The notes under the pieces were generated by a model. That model saw nothing but the letters and a program-made list of their open reading frames with translations, searched no databases and was not told where the DNA came from. This document shows positions 7,507 through 15,244 of a stretch of DNA of 64,000 nt, piece by piece. The DNA comes from Amycolatopsis coloradensis. GTDB taxonomy: Bacteria; Actinomycetota; Actinomycetes; Mycobacteriales; Pseudonocardiaceae. The stretch is from positions 105,638 through 169,637 of the forward strand of contig NZ_MQUQ01000019.1 in the NCBI RefSeq assembly GCF_001953865.1, in the 5' to 3' direction. How positions within the stretch are numbered: the stretch's first letter is position 1; each line of letters starts with the position of its first letter. The position numbers and the translations under genes are program-made.

Positions 7507-8133
7507 TTATTCGGGTCGCAGCGCGGCCAGCAGGAGATCGGCGAAGTGGTCACCGATCTGGCGGGCCGAGAGCGCGCCGCCACGCCGGTACCAGGAACCG
7601 AGGTGGTGCACCGAACCGAAGAAGAAGTCGACGATCACGTCGGCCGGTTTGTCCGCGCGGAATTCGCCGGACTCCTGGCCTTCTTCGATCAGCGTACGGA
7701 ACCGCTCGTGGTACTTGCGGCGTTCCGCGCGGACGGCCTTCTGCTTCTCCACGCCGAGCTGGTGCATGGACTGCATGAAGATCGTGTTGTCGTCGAGGTT
7801 GTCGATCGTGCTGACGACGACGTCGGAGCCGGCGGAACGCAGCCTCTCCCGCAGTGGCGCCTCGCTCGAGGCCACCTTTTCCAGTTGCTCGGTCTGCGCG
7901 CGCAGCACGCGGGCGTAGATCTCGTAAAGGAGGTCGTCCTTGGAGCCGAAATAGTGATACATCGCGCCCTTGGTGACCCCGGCCGCTTCGACGATCTCCT
8001 GCACGGAGGTGCGGTCGAAACCCTTCTTGGCGAAGAGCTTCGTGGCGTGCGACAGCAGACGGCGCGGCACGGCGGCCTGGTCGTCCCCGCTCGCCTCGGC
8101 CGTCCCCGCCTTGCGGGTGGTCGCTCGTGTCAT
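7507..8133 (-). CDS. TetR/AcrR-family transcriptional repressor
   Basis: A 208-aa TetR-family regulator. The N-terminal HTH is clear (LLSHATKLFAKKGFDRTSVQ, then EAAGVTKGAMYHYFGSKDDL). The C-terminal ligand domain resembles regulators of fatty-acid and acyl-CoA genes. The ATG at 8133 has GAAGGAG upstream; an in-frame GTG at 8157 lacks a good site. A palindrome at 8163-8176 overlaps its promoter region, suggesting autoregulation, and similar palindromes precede the kinase/dehydrogenase genes and the transporter at 11994. The likely inducer is an acyl-CoA, which is inference. Confidence 0.87.
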   Translation of the reverse strand: MTRATTRKAGTAEASGDDQAAVPRRLLSHATKLFAKKGFDRTSVQEIVEAAGVTKGAMYHYFGSKDDLLYEIYARVLRAQTEQLEKVASSEAPLRERLRSAGSDVVVSTIDNLDDNTIFMQSMHQLGVEKQKAVRAERRKYHERFRTLIEEGQESGEFRADKPADVIVDFFFGSVHHLGSWYRRGGALSARQIGDHFADLLLAALRPE

Positions 8134-8162
8134 TCCGGCTCCTTCTCGTGCGGACACTCAGC

Positions 8163-8176
8163 ATACCGGCCGGTTT
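8163..8176. promoter_or_regulatory. Candidate TetR operator, autoregulatory
   Basis: ATACCGGCCGGTTT is an inverted repeat (6 of 7 positions) lying 30 bases upstream of the TetR start at 8133. It belongs to the same motif family as 2440-2455 and 11891-11908. Confidence 0.5.
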
Positions 8177-8371
8177 GTCGCAGCCCGGACCGGCGCGAAT
8201 TACCGGCCACTGGGCACTTCATCGAGCACTGAGCACGGTCTTGACCGCCCGGTTCATACGGTTGGGTGACGGTCCACCGGGCTCCGTCGATCGGCAAATC
8301 CCGATTCCCCGCCAAAGCGTTCGCTTGGCCGGAACCGATCAGACTGTCTACTGCGGACCTCAAAGAGAGAC

Positions 8372-8408
8372 GGGGCCGCCCCGGGCGTTTCGCACCCGGG
8401 GCGACCCC
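8372..8408 (-). terminator. Hairpin after the small secreted protein gene
   Basis: GCCCCGGG (8378-8385) pairs with CCCGGGGC (8395-8402), flanked by a second pairing of GGGG with CCCC beyond 2-base bulges. It lies 7 bases past the stop of the minus-strand gene ending at 8416. Confidence 0.65.
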
Positions 8409-8415
8409 GCGCGGA

Positions 8416-8751
8416 TCAGACGGTTTCGCGCGTGGTCACCGCGTCGTTCTCGGCGGCCAGCGCGGTGCACGTGCGCACCCACAGCTCCCAGCCGCGCAGC
8501 GCCTGGTTGCAGTTCCAGCCGGTCCAGCGCATCGCCTGCGCGCCCTCGTTGCCGGCGCGGTTGCAGGCGGTCTTGCTGCTCCAGCCCTCACTCTGCTTGC
8601 GGTACGGCGTACACGAAGCCGCCGCGACGTCACCCGACGCCTCGGCGGCACACGGTTCCGCCGTGCTCGCCATCGCCGATCCCGCGGTGAGCACCGAACC
8701 CGCGAGGGTGACGGCGAGAACGGCGCCACGAAGCACGAAGCGTTTGCTCAT
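8416..8751 (-). CDS. Small secreted Cys-containing protein, unknown function
   Basis: A 111-aa protein with a standard Sec signal peptide: MSKRFVLRG, a hydrophobic core (AVLAVTLAGSVLTAG), and a probable cleavage near SAMAS at about residues 27-30. The mature part is about 80 aa with five cysteines (residues in EPCAAE, ASCTPY, TACNRA, WNCNQA and VRTCTA) and several tryptophans, suggesting a disulphide-stabilised extracellular fold. I recognise no family. The ATG at 8751 is preceded by AAGGAAA; an earlier in-frame ATG at 8784 would put a charged extension before the signal peptide. It ends in a strong hairpin and is monocistronic. Confidence 0.7.
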   Translation of the reverse strand: MSKRFVLRGAVLAVTLAGSVLTAGSAMASTAEPCAAEASGDVAAASCTPYRKQSEGWSSKTACNRAGNEGAQAMRWTGWNCNQALRGWELWVRTCTALAAENDAVTTRETV

Positions 8752-9035
8752 TGAGTTTTCCTTACCGCGAGCAAGACCCCACACCCACAGTGGCCGATCT
8801 CCCGGCGAAGATCAACACCTTGCGCGAAAGCACGTGCCACGGACTCATCGGTACCGGGGGTCGCAGGTCTTCGGTACCAGCTGGGAACCCTCACCCGCGC
8901 CCGTTCGAAACGCCGGGCCCACCGGCTTGGTCGACCACCTGATCAGCCCATTCCGATCCCAGCTCCTGGGCACGGTTGCGCCCGCGCGCGGGCGAACGGT
9001 CCACTCGTCGCCCACGCCGATCGGAAGGGATCACC

Positions 9036-9524
9036 ATGTCGGTCACCGACGAACTCCTGACCAACAACGCGGATTACGCGGCACGTTTCTCCGGACCACT
9101 CCCCCTGCCGCCAGCCAAGCACGTCGCCGTACTCGCCTGTATGGACGCCCGTATCAACGTCTACGGCGTCCTCGGCCTCCAGGAAGGCGAAGCCCACGTC
9201 ATCCGCAACGCGGGCGGCGTCGTCACCGAGGACGAGATCCGCTCCCTCGCGATCAGCCAGCGCCTGCTCGGCACGCGGGAGATCATCCTCATCCACCACA
9301 CCGACTGCGGAATGCTGACCTTCACCGACGACGGCTTCAAGCAATCCATCCAGGAGGAGGTCGGCGTCAAGCCGACCTGGGCCGCCGAAGCCTTCAGCGA
9401 CCTCGACGCGGACGTCCGTCAGTCGATCGCGCGCATCAAGAACAGCCCGTTCATCCCCGAGAAGGATTCCGTCCGCGGCTTCGTGTTCGACGTGGCCACC
9501 GGAAAGCTGGACGAAGTCGTCTGA
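9036..9524 (+). CDS. canA: Beta-class carbonic anhydrase
   Basis: A 162-aa beta-carbonic anhydrase, similar in length and sequence to mycobacterial Rv1284 (CanA). The zinc ligands and dyad are all visible: Cys35, Asp37 and Arg39 in ACMDARINVYG, and His and Cys in LIHHTDCGMLTFTDD. It interconverts CO2 and bicarbonate in the cytosol. Bicarbonate is the co-substrate of biotin-dependent carboxylases such as the pair encoded at 21379-24939. The ATG at 9036 follows GGAAGG. The gene stands alone and ends in a strong hairpin. Confidence 0.93.
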   Translation: MSVTDELLTNNADYAARFSGPLPLPPAKHVAVLACMDARINVYGVLGLQEGEAHVIRNAGGVVTEDEIRSLAISQRLLGTREIILIHHTDCGMLTFTDDGFKQSIQEEVGVKPTWAAEAFSDLDADVRQSIARIKNSPFIPEKDSVRGFVFDVATGKLDEVV

Positions 9525-9534
9525 CCGCGGAAGA

Positions 9535-9561
9535 GCCGCGCACGGCGAAACCGTGCGCGGC
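9535..9561 (+). terminator. Hairpin after carbonic anhydrase gene
   Basis: A perfect 11-bp stem (GCCGCGCACGG with CCGTGCGCGGC) closes a CGAAA loop 11 bases after the stop. It may serve both convergent genes, since the SDR gene ends at 9570. Confidence 0.75.
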
Positions 9562-9569
9562 CCCGCAAA

Positions 9570-10355
9570 TCACTCACCGGGGAGTTGCTCCACCTTGCGC
9601 TGGAGTTTGTTCATCTTGTCGAGCCAGCGGTCGGGCTGGGCGGCCCGCGCGGCGTAGTAGTCCGCGACCTCGGGGTGCGGCAGCACCAGGAAACGTCCGG
9701 CCTCGATGGCCTCGAACAACGCGTCCGCGACCTGCTCCGGCTGGATCGCCGACGCGCCCATGAGCAGTTCGCCCGCGGCGCCGGTGCTCTCCAACATCGC
9801 CGTCCGCACCCCTTGCGGGCAGATCGCCTGCACCGTGAGCCCGCGATGCCGGTAGGTCGCCGACAGCCATTCGGCGAAGGCGAGCGCGCCGTGTTTGGTC
9901 ACCGAGTACGACGCCGAGCCGAGGGTGGTCAGCAGTCCCGCCGCCGACACCGTCGAAATGAAGTGCCCGCGGCCGCGTTCGAGCCACGGCGGCAGCAACA
10001 GCCGCGACGCGCGCACGTGCGCCATCACGTTGACGTCCCAGATCCGCGCCCAGTCCTCCTCGGGCGCGTCGACGCCGCCCATCGGCGCGATCCCGGCGTT
10101 GGCGCAGAAAACGTCGATCTCACCGAGGGTTTCGCGTGCGGCCTCGATCAGCGACGCGACACCCGCCTCACTGGCGGCGTCACCGGCGACGGCCGTTCCG
10201 CCGATCTCCCGCGCGACCTCGGCGGCGGCGTCCCCGTTCAGGTCGCCGACGACGACCTTGGCGCCCTCGGCGGCGAACCGGCGGGCGAGGGCGGCGCCGA
10301 TACCGGCGCCTCCGCCGGTGATGACGACACCGGATCCGGTGAACGACGCGGTCAC
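9570..10355 (-). CDS. SDR-family oxidoreductase
   Basis: A 261-aa classical SDR. It has TGGGAGIGAALARRF for nucleotide binding, ANAG in CANAGIAPMG, and the catalytic Tyr/Lys pair in SASYSVTKHGALAFAEWL. The C-terminal section (AICPQGVRTAML) is typical of actinobacterial SDRs placed next to fatty-acid or xenobiotic degradation genes. The GTG start overlaps the previous SDR stop by 4 bases, so the two genes are translationally coupled. The substrate cannot be read from the sequence. Both are divergent from a TetR gene across a palindrome that probably controls them. Confidence 0.85.
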   Translation of the reverse strand: MTASFTGSGVVITGGGAGIGAALARRFAAEGAKVVVGDLNGDAAAEVAREIGGTAVAGDAASEAGVASLIEAARETLGEIDVFCANAGIAPMGGVDAPEEDWARIWDVNVMAHVRASRLLLPPWLERGRGHFISTVSAAGLLTTLGSASYSVTKHGALAFAEWLSATYRHRGLTVQAICPQGVRTAMLESTGAAGELLMGASAIQPEQVADALFEAIEAGRFLVLPHPEVADYYAARAAQPDRWLDKMNKLQRKVEQLPGE

Positions 10356-11104
10356 AGGCCACCTGCCAGCGTCACGCCGCCGTCGAGGACGATCGTCTGC
10401 CCGGTGATCCAGCCCGACTCCTCCGAGAGCAGGAACGACACGGCGCTAGCGATGTCGGCAGGCACGCCGAGGCGCTTCATCGGGTATGACGCCGAGACCT
10501 CTTCCTCGCGGCCTTCGTACAGCGCGGTCGCGAACTTGGTCTTGACCACGGCCGGCGCGACGGCGTTCACGCGGATCTTCGGGCCCAGCTCGAAGCCGAG
10601 TTCCTTGGTGAGCCGGATCAGCGCGGCCTTGCTGACGCCGTACATGCCGATCCCGGGCGACGCGCCGAGCCCGGCGATGGACGCGACGTTCACCACCGCA
10701 CCGCCGTGCTCGCCCATCCACGCGTCCCGCGCCCGGCGGGTCCACGAAAGCGGCGCGAGCACGTTGACAGCGAGGATCTTCGCGGCGGCTTCGGGCTCGA
10801 TGTCCAGCGTCGGCCCGAAGACCGGGTTGATGCCGGTGTTGTTGACCAGCATGTCCAGCCTGCCGAAGGTCTCGATGGTCTTGGCGACCGCCTCGTCCTG
10901 ATGCGCGGTGTCGTCGGCCTTGCCGGGGACGGCGATCGCGACCGCATCGCCGCCCAGTTCGGCGACGGCCTCGGCCAGCGGCTCCGGCTTACGGGCGGTG
11001 ATGCACACCTTCGCGCCGCGCTCGACCAGGTTCTTGGCGATCCCGAAGCCGATACCCCGGCTCGCGCCGGTGACGATCGCGACGCGATCTTTGAACGAGT
11101 TCAC
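10352..11104 (-). CDS. SDR-family oxidoreductase (FabG-like)
   Basis: A 250-aa SDR with TGASRGIGFGIAKNLVERGA at the N-terminus, NNTGINPVFG in place of the usual NNAG, and GMYGVSKAALIRLTKELG holding the catalytic Tyr and Lys. The end (SGWITGQTIVLDGGVTLAGG) is typical of FabG-like proteins. The GTG at 11104 was chosen because GAGGAG lies 10 bases upstream and the protein then starts just before the Rossmann fold; an ATG at 11140 gives a longer, poorly supported N-terminus. First gene of a two-gene operon. Confidence 0.85.
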   Translation of the reverse strand: MNSFKDRVAIVTGASRGIGFGIAKNLVERGAKVCITARKPEPLAEAVAELGGDAVAIAVPGKADDTAHQDEAVAKTIETFGRLDMLVNNTGINPVFGPTLDIEPEAAAKILAVNVLAPLSWTRRARDAWMGEHGGAVVNVASIAGLGASPGIGMYGVSKAALIRLTKELGFELGPKIRVNAVAPAVVKTKFATALYEGREEEVSASYPMKRLGVPADIASAVSFLLSEESGWITGQTIVLDGGVTLAGGL

Positions 11105-11144
11105 TCTGTCGATCTCCTCTGTGTTCACCAGCGAGCGCAATCAC

Positions 11145-11162
11145 TAAGCGAGCGCTCACTTA
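11145..11162. promoter_or_regulatory. Candidate TetR operator in a divergent promoter region
   Basis: TAAGCGAGCGCTCACTTA is an 18-base inverted repeat (8 of 9 positions paired) midway between the divergent SDR pair and the TetR gene at 11229. It resembles operators of FadR/KstR2-like TetR proteins. One site could control both directions. Confidence 0.6.
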
Positions 11163-11228
11163 CAATGGAAAGGTCCGGAGGCGGTGTCAAGCCCACCATC
11201 CGGTACGAGGCTCTGGGAGGATCTGCGG

Positions 11229-11843
11229 ATGACCATGTCGCTGTCGGCCGAACTGTGGCCCGACGTCCAGCCGGAGACGGCACGGCGGCTGATGCTGGCC
11301 GGAGTCGAATCCTTCGCGCGGCGTGGCTATCACGCGACCACCACCCGGGACATCGCCTCGGCGGCGGGGATGAGCCCCGCGGCGCTGTACGTGCACTTCC
11401 CGTCCAAGGCCGCACTGCTGTTCGCGATCTCCAAGTACGGCCACGAGCAGACCCTCTCACTCGTCGAGAGCGTCGTCGCGCGGGAGACCGACCCGGTCGA
11501 GCGGATCCGGCTGCTGGTCGAGGACTTCGTGGCCTGGCACGCCCGGCGGCACACCGTGGCGCGCGTCGTGCAGTACGAACTGCACGCGCTCCCGGACGAG
11601 GAGTTCGAGATCGTCGCGAAGCTGCGCCGCCGCATCGAGCAGATCGTGCGCGAGGTCATCACCGAAGGCTCGGCGGCCGGGGTGTTCACCGTCGGCGACC
11701 CGCACACCGCCGCCCGCGCCGTGCTTTCGCTCGGCGTCGACGTCTCCCGCTGGTACAGCGACCGCGCCCGCCAGACCCCGAAGAAGCTGGGCCAGGAGTA
11801 CAGCGAGCTGGTGCTCCGCATGCTCGGCACGAAACTCTCCTGA
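11229..11843 (+). CDS. TetR/AcrR-family transcriptional regulator
   Basis: A 204-aa regulator with a clear TetR HTH (RLMLAGVESFARRGYHATTT, RDIASAAGMSPAALYVHFPS). The ligand domain contains HTVARVVQYELHALPDEEFE, as in TetR proteins of lipid and steroid catabolism such as KstR2. The ATG at 11229 is preceded by GGGAGG at 8 bases; an in-frame ATG at 11184 is less favoured. It is transcribed away from the SDR pair, with a palindrome between them, so it most likely represses the pair and itself. An acyl-CoA ligand is an inference. Confidence 0.87.
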   Translation: MTMSLSAELWPDVQPETARRLMLAGVESFARRGYHATTTRDIASAAGMSPAALYVHFPSKAALLFAISKYGHEQTLSLVESVVARETDPVERIRLLVEDFVAWHARRHTVARVVQYELHALPDEEFEIVAKLRRRIEQIVREVITEGSAAGVFTVGDPHTAARAVLSLGVDVSRWYSDRARQTPKKLGQEYSELVLRMLGTKLS

Positions 11844-11890
11844 CCGGCACTGAAGTCGGCCTCCGTCGGCGATACCGCCACCAGAGTGAC

Positions 11891-11908
11891 ATACCAACCG
11901 GTCGGTAT
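11891..11908. promoter_or_regulatory. Candidate TetR operator before the transporter
   Basis: ATACCAACCGGTCGGTAT is an 18-base inverted repeat with one mismatched pair. It shares its core with the sites at 2440 and 8163, and lies about 85 bases upstream of the transporter start. Confidence 0.55.
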
Positions 11909-11993
11909 CGAGAAATACCCGTTGAGACGTTGACCACATACTAAGCGGTTGTTAACTTGCCCGGACCCGCAGCGCCGAGCGAAGGGCACACCG

Positions 11994-13358
11994 ATGGCCG
12001 ACAGCGCACAGCACGCCCCGGAACCCACGATCACCGTCTCCCAGCGCAGGCGGGCCGCGACCGCCGCGGCGCTCGCCTCCACCGCCGAGTGGTTCGACTA
12101 TTTCGTCTTCGGAATCGCGGCCGCCCTGGTCTTCGGGAAGATCTTCTTCCCCACCACCAACGCGGCGGCCGGTGTCCTCGCCTCGTTCGCGACCTTCGCG
12201 GTCGGCTTCCTCGCCCGGCCGCTCGGCGGGATCATCGCGGGAAGCCTCGGCGACAAACGCGGCCGGAAGCCCGTGCTGGTACTGGCGATCGCGCTGATGG
12301 GCACGGCGACCACGCTGATCGGACTGCTCCCGACCTACGACACGATCGGCATCGCCGCGCCGATCCTCCTGGTGCTGCTGCGGCTCGTGCAGGGGGTCGC
12401 GGTCGGCGCGCAGTGGGGCGGCGCGATGTTGCTCGCCACCGAGTACGCGCCGCCCGGCAAACGCGGCCTCTACGGCAGCCTGGTCCAGCTCGGCGTCCCG
12501 ATCGGCGTGGTGCTGGCGAACACGGTGTTCCTGATCGCCGCGCGGGTCGCCCCGCCGTCGGATTTCCTCACCTGGGCGTGGCGCATTCCGTTCCTGGTCG
12601 GCGTTCTCGTGCTCGGGCTGGCCTGGTACCTGCACGTCAAGATCGACGAGACCCCGGAATACCGCCGTGCCGAGGCGAAACTCACCGCCGAGCAGCGCGG
12701 CCGCGCCCAGTCGCCGCTGCGCGACGTCCTGCGCGACCACAAGGGCACCGTGCTGCTGGCGGGCGGTTCGTTCATGGTCAACACCGCCACCTTCTACATT
12801 TTGCTCAACGGCGTCCTCGACTACGCCACCCGCCATCTGGGGATGTCGCGCACCACCGTGCTCGTCGCGACCCTGCTGATCAGCACGGTGCAGCTGGCGA
12901 TCATCCCACTGTCGGCGAAACTGTCCGACCGCATCGGCAGGCTCAAGATCTACACCTTCGGCGCGGCGGGTGTCGCGCTCTGGGCGATCCCGATGTTCCT
13001 GCTGATCGACACGGCTTCGCTGCCGCTGTTCGTGGTCGCCTCGTTCGTCGGGTCGCTGTTCCTCGGCATCATGTACGGCCCGCAGGCGGCGCTGTTCGCC
13101 GAACTGTTCACCGCCGAGATGCGCTACACCGGCGCCTCGCTCGGCTACCAGATCAGCGCGGTCGTCGGCGGCGGGCTCGCACCGTTCATCATGGTGCTGC
13201 TGCTGGAATCCACCGGGACCTCGATGTCGGTCTCGCTCTACATCATCGTGCTGGCGCTGATCTCACTCGGCTCGATCGCTCTCTTGGCCAAGCGAGCCGC
13301 GAAGTCCACTTCGGACTCAAACGACCGCGCGCGCGAAACGGTCGGCGACCAGCCGTAG
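11994..13358 (+). CDS. MHS-family MFS transporter (metabolite:H+ symporter)
   Basis: A 454-aa protein with about 12 hydrophobic membrane segments. The loop between segments 2 and 3 carries the MFS signature in GGIIAGSLGDKRGRKPVLVL, and SAKLSDRIGRLKIY is its counterpart in the second half. ASTAEWFDYFVFGIAAALVF near the N-terminus is typical of the metabolite:H+ symporter branch (ProP/ShiA/KgtP type), which takes up organic acids, betaines or shikimate. The ATG at 11994 follows GAAGG. The upstream palindrome suggests co-regulation with the acyl-CoA operon, so a carboxylic-acid substrate is plausible. Its 3' end overlaps the convergent WYL gene by 42 bases. Confidence 0.87.
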   Translation: MADSAQHAPEPTITVSQRRRAATAAALASTAEWFDYFVFGIAAALVFGKIFFPTTNAAAGVLASFATFAVGFLARPLGGIIAGSLGDKRGRKPVLVLAIALMGTATTLIGLLPTYDTIGIAAPILLVLLRLVQGVAVGAQWGGAMLLATEYAPPGKRGLYGSLVQLGVPIGVVLANTVFLIAARVAPPSDFLTWAWRIPFLVGVLVLGLAWYLHVKIDETPEYRRAEAKLTAEQRGRAQSPLRDVLRDHKGTVLLAGGSFMVNTATFYILLNGVLDYATRHLGMSRTTVLVATLLISTVQLAIIPLSAKLSDRIGRLKIYTFGAAGVALWAIPMFLLIDTASLPLFVVASFVGSLFLGIMYGPQAALFAELFTAEMRYTGASLGYQISAVVGGGLAPFIMVLLLESTGTSMSVSLYIIVLALISLGSIALLAKRAAKSTSDSNDRARETVGDQP

Positions 13359-14276
13359 CCGCTCCTTGACCTCGTCCGGCGCCTCCTCCACGACGAAGTC
13401 GACGTCCCAGTGGGCGAGGTAGTACGGCATCACGGAAAGGTCGTTGGAGCCGACCCTGACCCGGCAGGTGTGCTCGTCGATCGCCTCGATCGTCCCGACG
13501 GTCGGGGACACGTGTTCGGCGAGCGCGGCCGCCGAGGTGTTCACCCGCAACACCATCTGGTGCGAATACGGCGACGAAGTGATCCCGCGGGAGACGTAGG
13601 CCGCGAGGTCCTCGGCGGGCGGTTCCCTCGGCGTGAAGCGGAAACTGGTGGCCGGGACACCGTCGATGCGGTCGACGCGGAAAGTCCGCCAGTCCTCGCG
13701 GTCGAGATCGAACGCGACCAGGTACCACCGGCGCCCGGTGTGCACCATCCGCAGTGGCTCGATGCACCGCTCGGTGACGTCACCTTTGTGGCCGCGATAC
13801 CCGAACCGGAGCCGCTGATGGTCGCGGCACGCGGACGCGATGACCGTCAGCGCTTCCGCGTCGACGACCGGGACGACGCCACCGAGCGGGATCATCGCGG
13901 AGTTCAGCGCGGTCACCCGATGCCGCAGCCGGGCGGGCAGCACCTGCTCCAGCTTCGCGAGTGCGCGGACCGAGGTCTCCTCGATGCCCGACACCGTCCC
14001 GTTCGCGGCCGTGCGGAGTCCGACGGCGACCGCGACGGCTTCGTCGTCGTCCAGCAGCAGCGGCGGCAGCGCGGCCCCCGCGCCGAGCCGGTAGCCGCCC
14101 GCGACCCCCGGCGTGGCGTGCACCGGGTAACCCAGCTCCCGCAACCGCTCGACGTCACGCCGGACCGTGCGCACGTCCACCCGCAGCCGGTCGGCCAGGT
14201 CGGGGCCCGGCCAGTCGCGCCGCGCTTGCAGCAGGGACAGCAGTCTCAGCAGCCGTGCCGACGTACCCGTGGTCAT
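13317..14276 (-). CDS. WYL-domain transcriptional regulator (YafY/DeoR-like HTH)
   Basis: A 319-aa regulator. An N-terminal winged HTH (SARLLRLLSLLQARRDWPGP, then DVRTVRRDVERLRELGYPVH) is followed by a WYL domain in which the motif appears as GRRWYLVAFDLDREDWRTFR, then a C-terminal WCX extension. WYL proteins sense nucleic-acid or nucleotide ligands and regulate diverse genes. The start at 14276 (ATG ACC ACG) places the HTH at the N-terminus; the frame stays open to 14459. It faces the cytosine deaminase gene across a repeat-rich spacer, and its 3' end overlaps the transporter gene by 42 bases. The target is unknown. Confidence 0.85.
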   Translation of the reverse strand: MTTGTSARLLRLLSLLQARRDWPGPDLADRLRVDVRTVRRDVERLRELGYPVHATPGVAGGYRLGAGAALPPLLLDDDEAVAVAVGLRTAANGTVSGIEETSVRALAKLEQVLPARLRHRVTALNSAMIPLGGVVPVVDAEALTVIASACRDHQRLRFGYRGHKGDVTERCIEPLRMVHTGRRWYLVAFDLDREDWRTFRVDRIDGVPATSFRFTPREPPAEDLAAYVSRGITSSPYSHQMVLRVNTSAAALAEHVSPTVGTIEAIDEHTCRVRVGSNDLSVMPYYLAHWDVDFVVEEAPDEVKERLRLVADRFARAVV

Positions 14277-14360
14277 CGGTTCGCTCGCTTCATGGGAACG
14301 AGTGTGGCAGATATCGAGGACAGGTCCGGTCCGTATTGGGCTCGCGAGCAGCAGGTGCCG

Positions 14361-14376
14361 TGTCGCGAAAGCCACT
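14361..14376 (+). repeat. Half-copy of palindrome family B
   Basis: TGTCGCGAAAGCCACT is identical to the first 16 bases of the long palindromes at 17806 and 56176, but the second arm is absent. It looks like a truncated remnant. Confidence 0.5.
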
Positions 14377-14397
14377 CGACCTTCACCCCTATCCCCC

Positions 14398-14456
14398 AAG
14401 TACATGAAGGTCCCCTTCCTGTACCTAGGCGCAAGCAAGGGGGCCTTCATGTACTT
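14398..14456 (+). repeat. Palindromic repeat family A, copy 1 (imperfect)
   Basis: The ends AAGTACATGAAGG and CCTTCATGTACTT pair, with mismatches further in, around a loop containing TACCTAGGCGCAAG. The same arms and loop recur at 38380, 41046 and 56258. This copy lies in a spacer between divergent genes, where a terminator role is less obvious. Confidence 0.8.
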
Positions 14457-14549
14457 CAAGCGGTGCCGGTGCCAAGTGGGCCGAGTGGGTCGTGAGTGGC
14501 AAGTCGGGCAACACCGTCCCCTTCACTCACGAAGCCGTAAAGTGGCCGG

Positions 14550-15005
14550 GTGATCGATCCCGCGCAGCTGCTGTCCGTCGCCCGCGAAGAGGCCGAACTC
14601 GGCAAGGCAGAGGGCGGGGTCCCGATCGGCGCCGCGTTGTTCGACAGCGCCGGTGTCCTGCTCGGCCGCGGGCACAACCGCCGGGTCCAGGACGGCGACC
14701 CGTCGATGCACGCCGAGACCACCGCCTTCCGGAACGCGGGCAGGCGGCCGCACTACCGCGACACGATCATGGTCACCACCCTCTCCCCCTGCTGGTATTG
14801 CAGCGGGCTGGTGCGCCAGTTCGGCATCGGCCGGGTGATCATCGGCGAGGCCGCCACGTTCGAGGGCGGGCACGGCTGGCTCGAGGAGAACGGCGTGGGG
14901 ATCACCCTTCTCGACGACCCGGCGTGCACCGCACTGATGACCGAGTTCGTCCAGGACCATCCGGAACTGTGGTTCGAGGACATCGGGGTCCCGACCGAGA
15001 ACTAG
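14550..15005 (+). CDS. Cytosine deaminase, yeast FCY1-like
   Basis: A 151-aa zinc deaminase. The ligand His54 and catalytic Glu56 are in SMHAETTAF, and Cys81/Cys84 in TLSPCWYCSG. Resemblance to yeast cytosine deaminase is striking along the whole length: EAELGKAEGGVPIGAAL near the N-terminus, RGHNRRVQ, and the C-terminal WFEDIG that closes the active site in FCY1. FCY1 has HGE where this protein has HAE. The predicted reaction is cytosine to uracil in pyrimidine salvage, unlike the larger amidohydrolase CodA of E. coli. GTG start; no strong binding site is visible. A related nucleoside or guanine deaminase is the alternative. Confidence 0.82.
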   Translation: MIDPAQLLSVAREEAELGKAEGGVPIGAALFDSAGVLLGRGHNRRVQDGDPSMHAETTAFRNAGRRPHYRDTIMVTTLSPCWYCSGLVRQFGIGRVIIGEAATFEGGHGWLEENGVGITLLDDPACTALMTEFVQDHPELWFEDIGVPTEN

Positions 15006-15244
15006 TCGAACGTTCGCGGGTCAGGCCCCCGCCTTGTCTTCCCAGGAAGCCGACGGACAACGGGATCGCCGGCATGAAGAGAAACCAGCCGATGTCCGCC
15101 GTATTCTGCGGAGAGAGGCCCTCGTTGAGTCGGGCGAACCAGCACGTCGGACGTCATGCGCCGACGATCCCGTACCGTTGATCGCCGACGCCACCTTGAC
15201 GTCGGCATTCGACCTCATCGGGCGAGCCGCGACCCAGTTCGGCG

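Noticed and set aside
14489..14530. Further palindrome copy (TCGTGAGTGGCAAG ... TTCACTCACGA)
   Set aside because: Only the ends pair and the sequence differs from family C beyond GTGAGTGGC; too weak to call.
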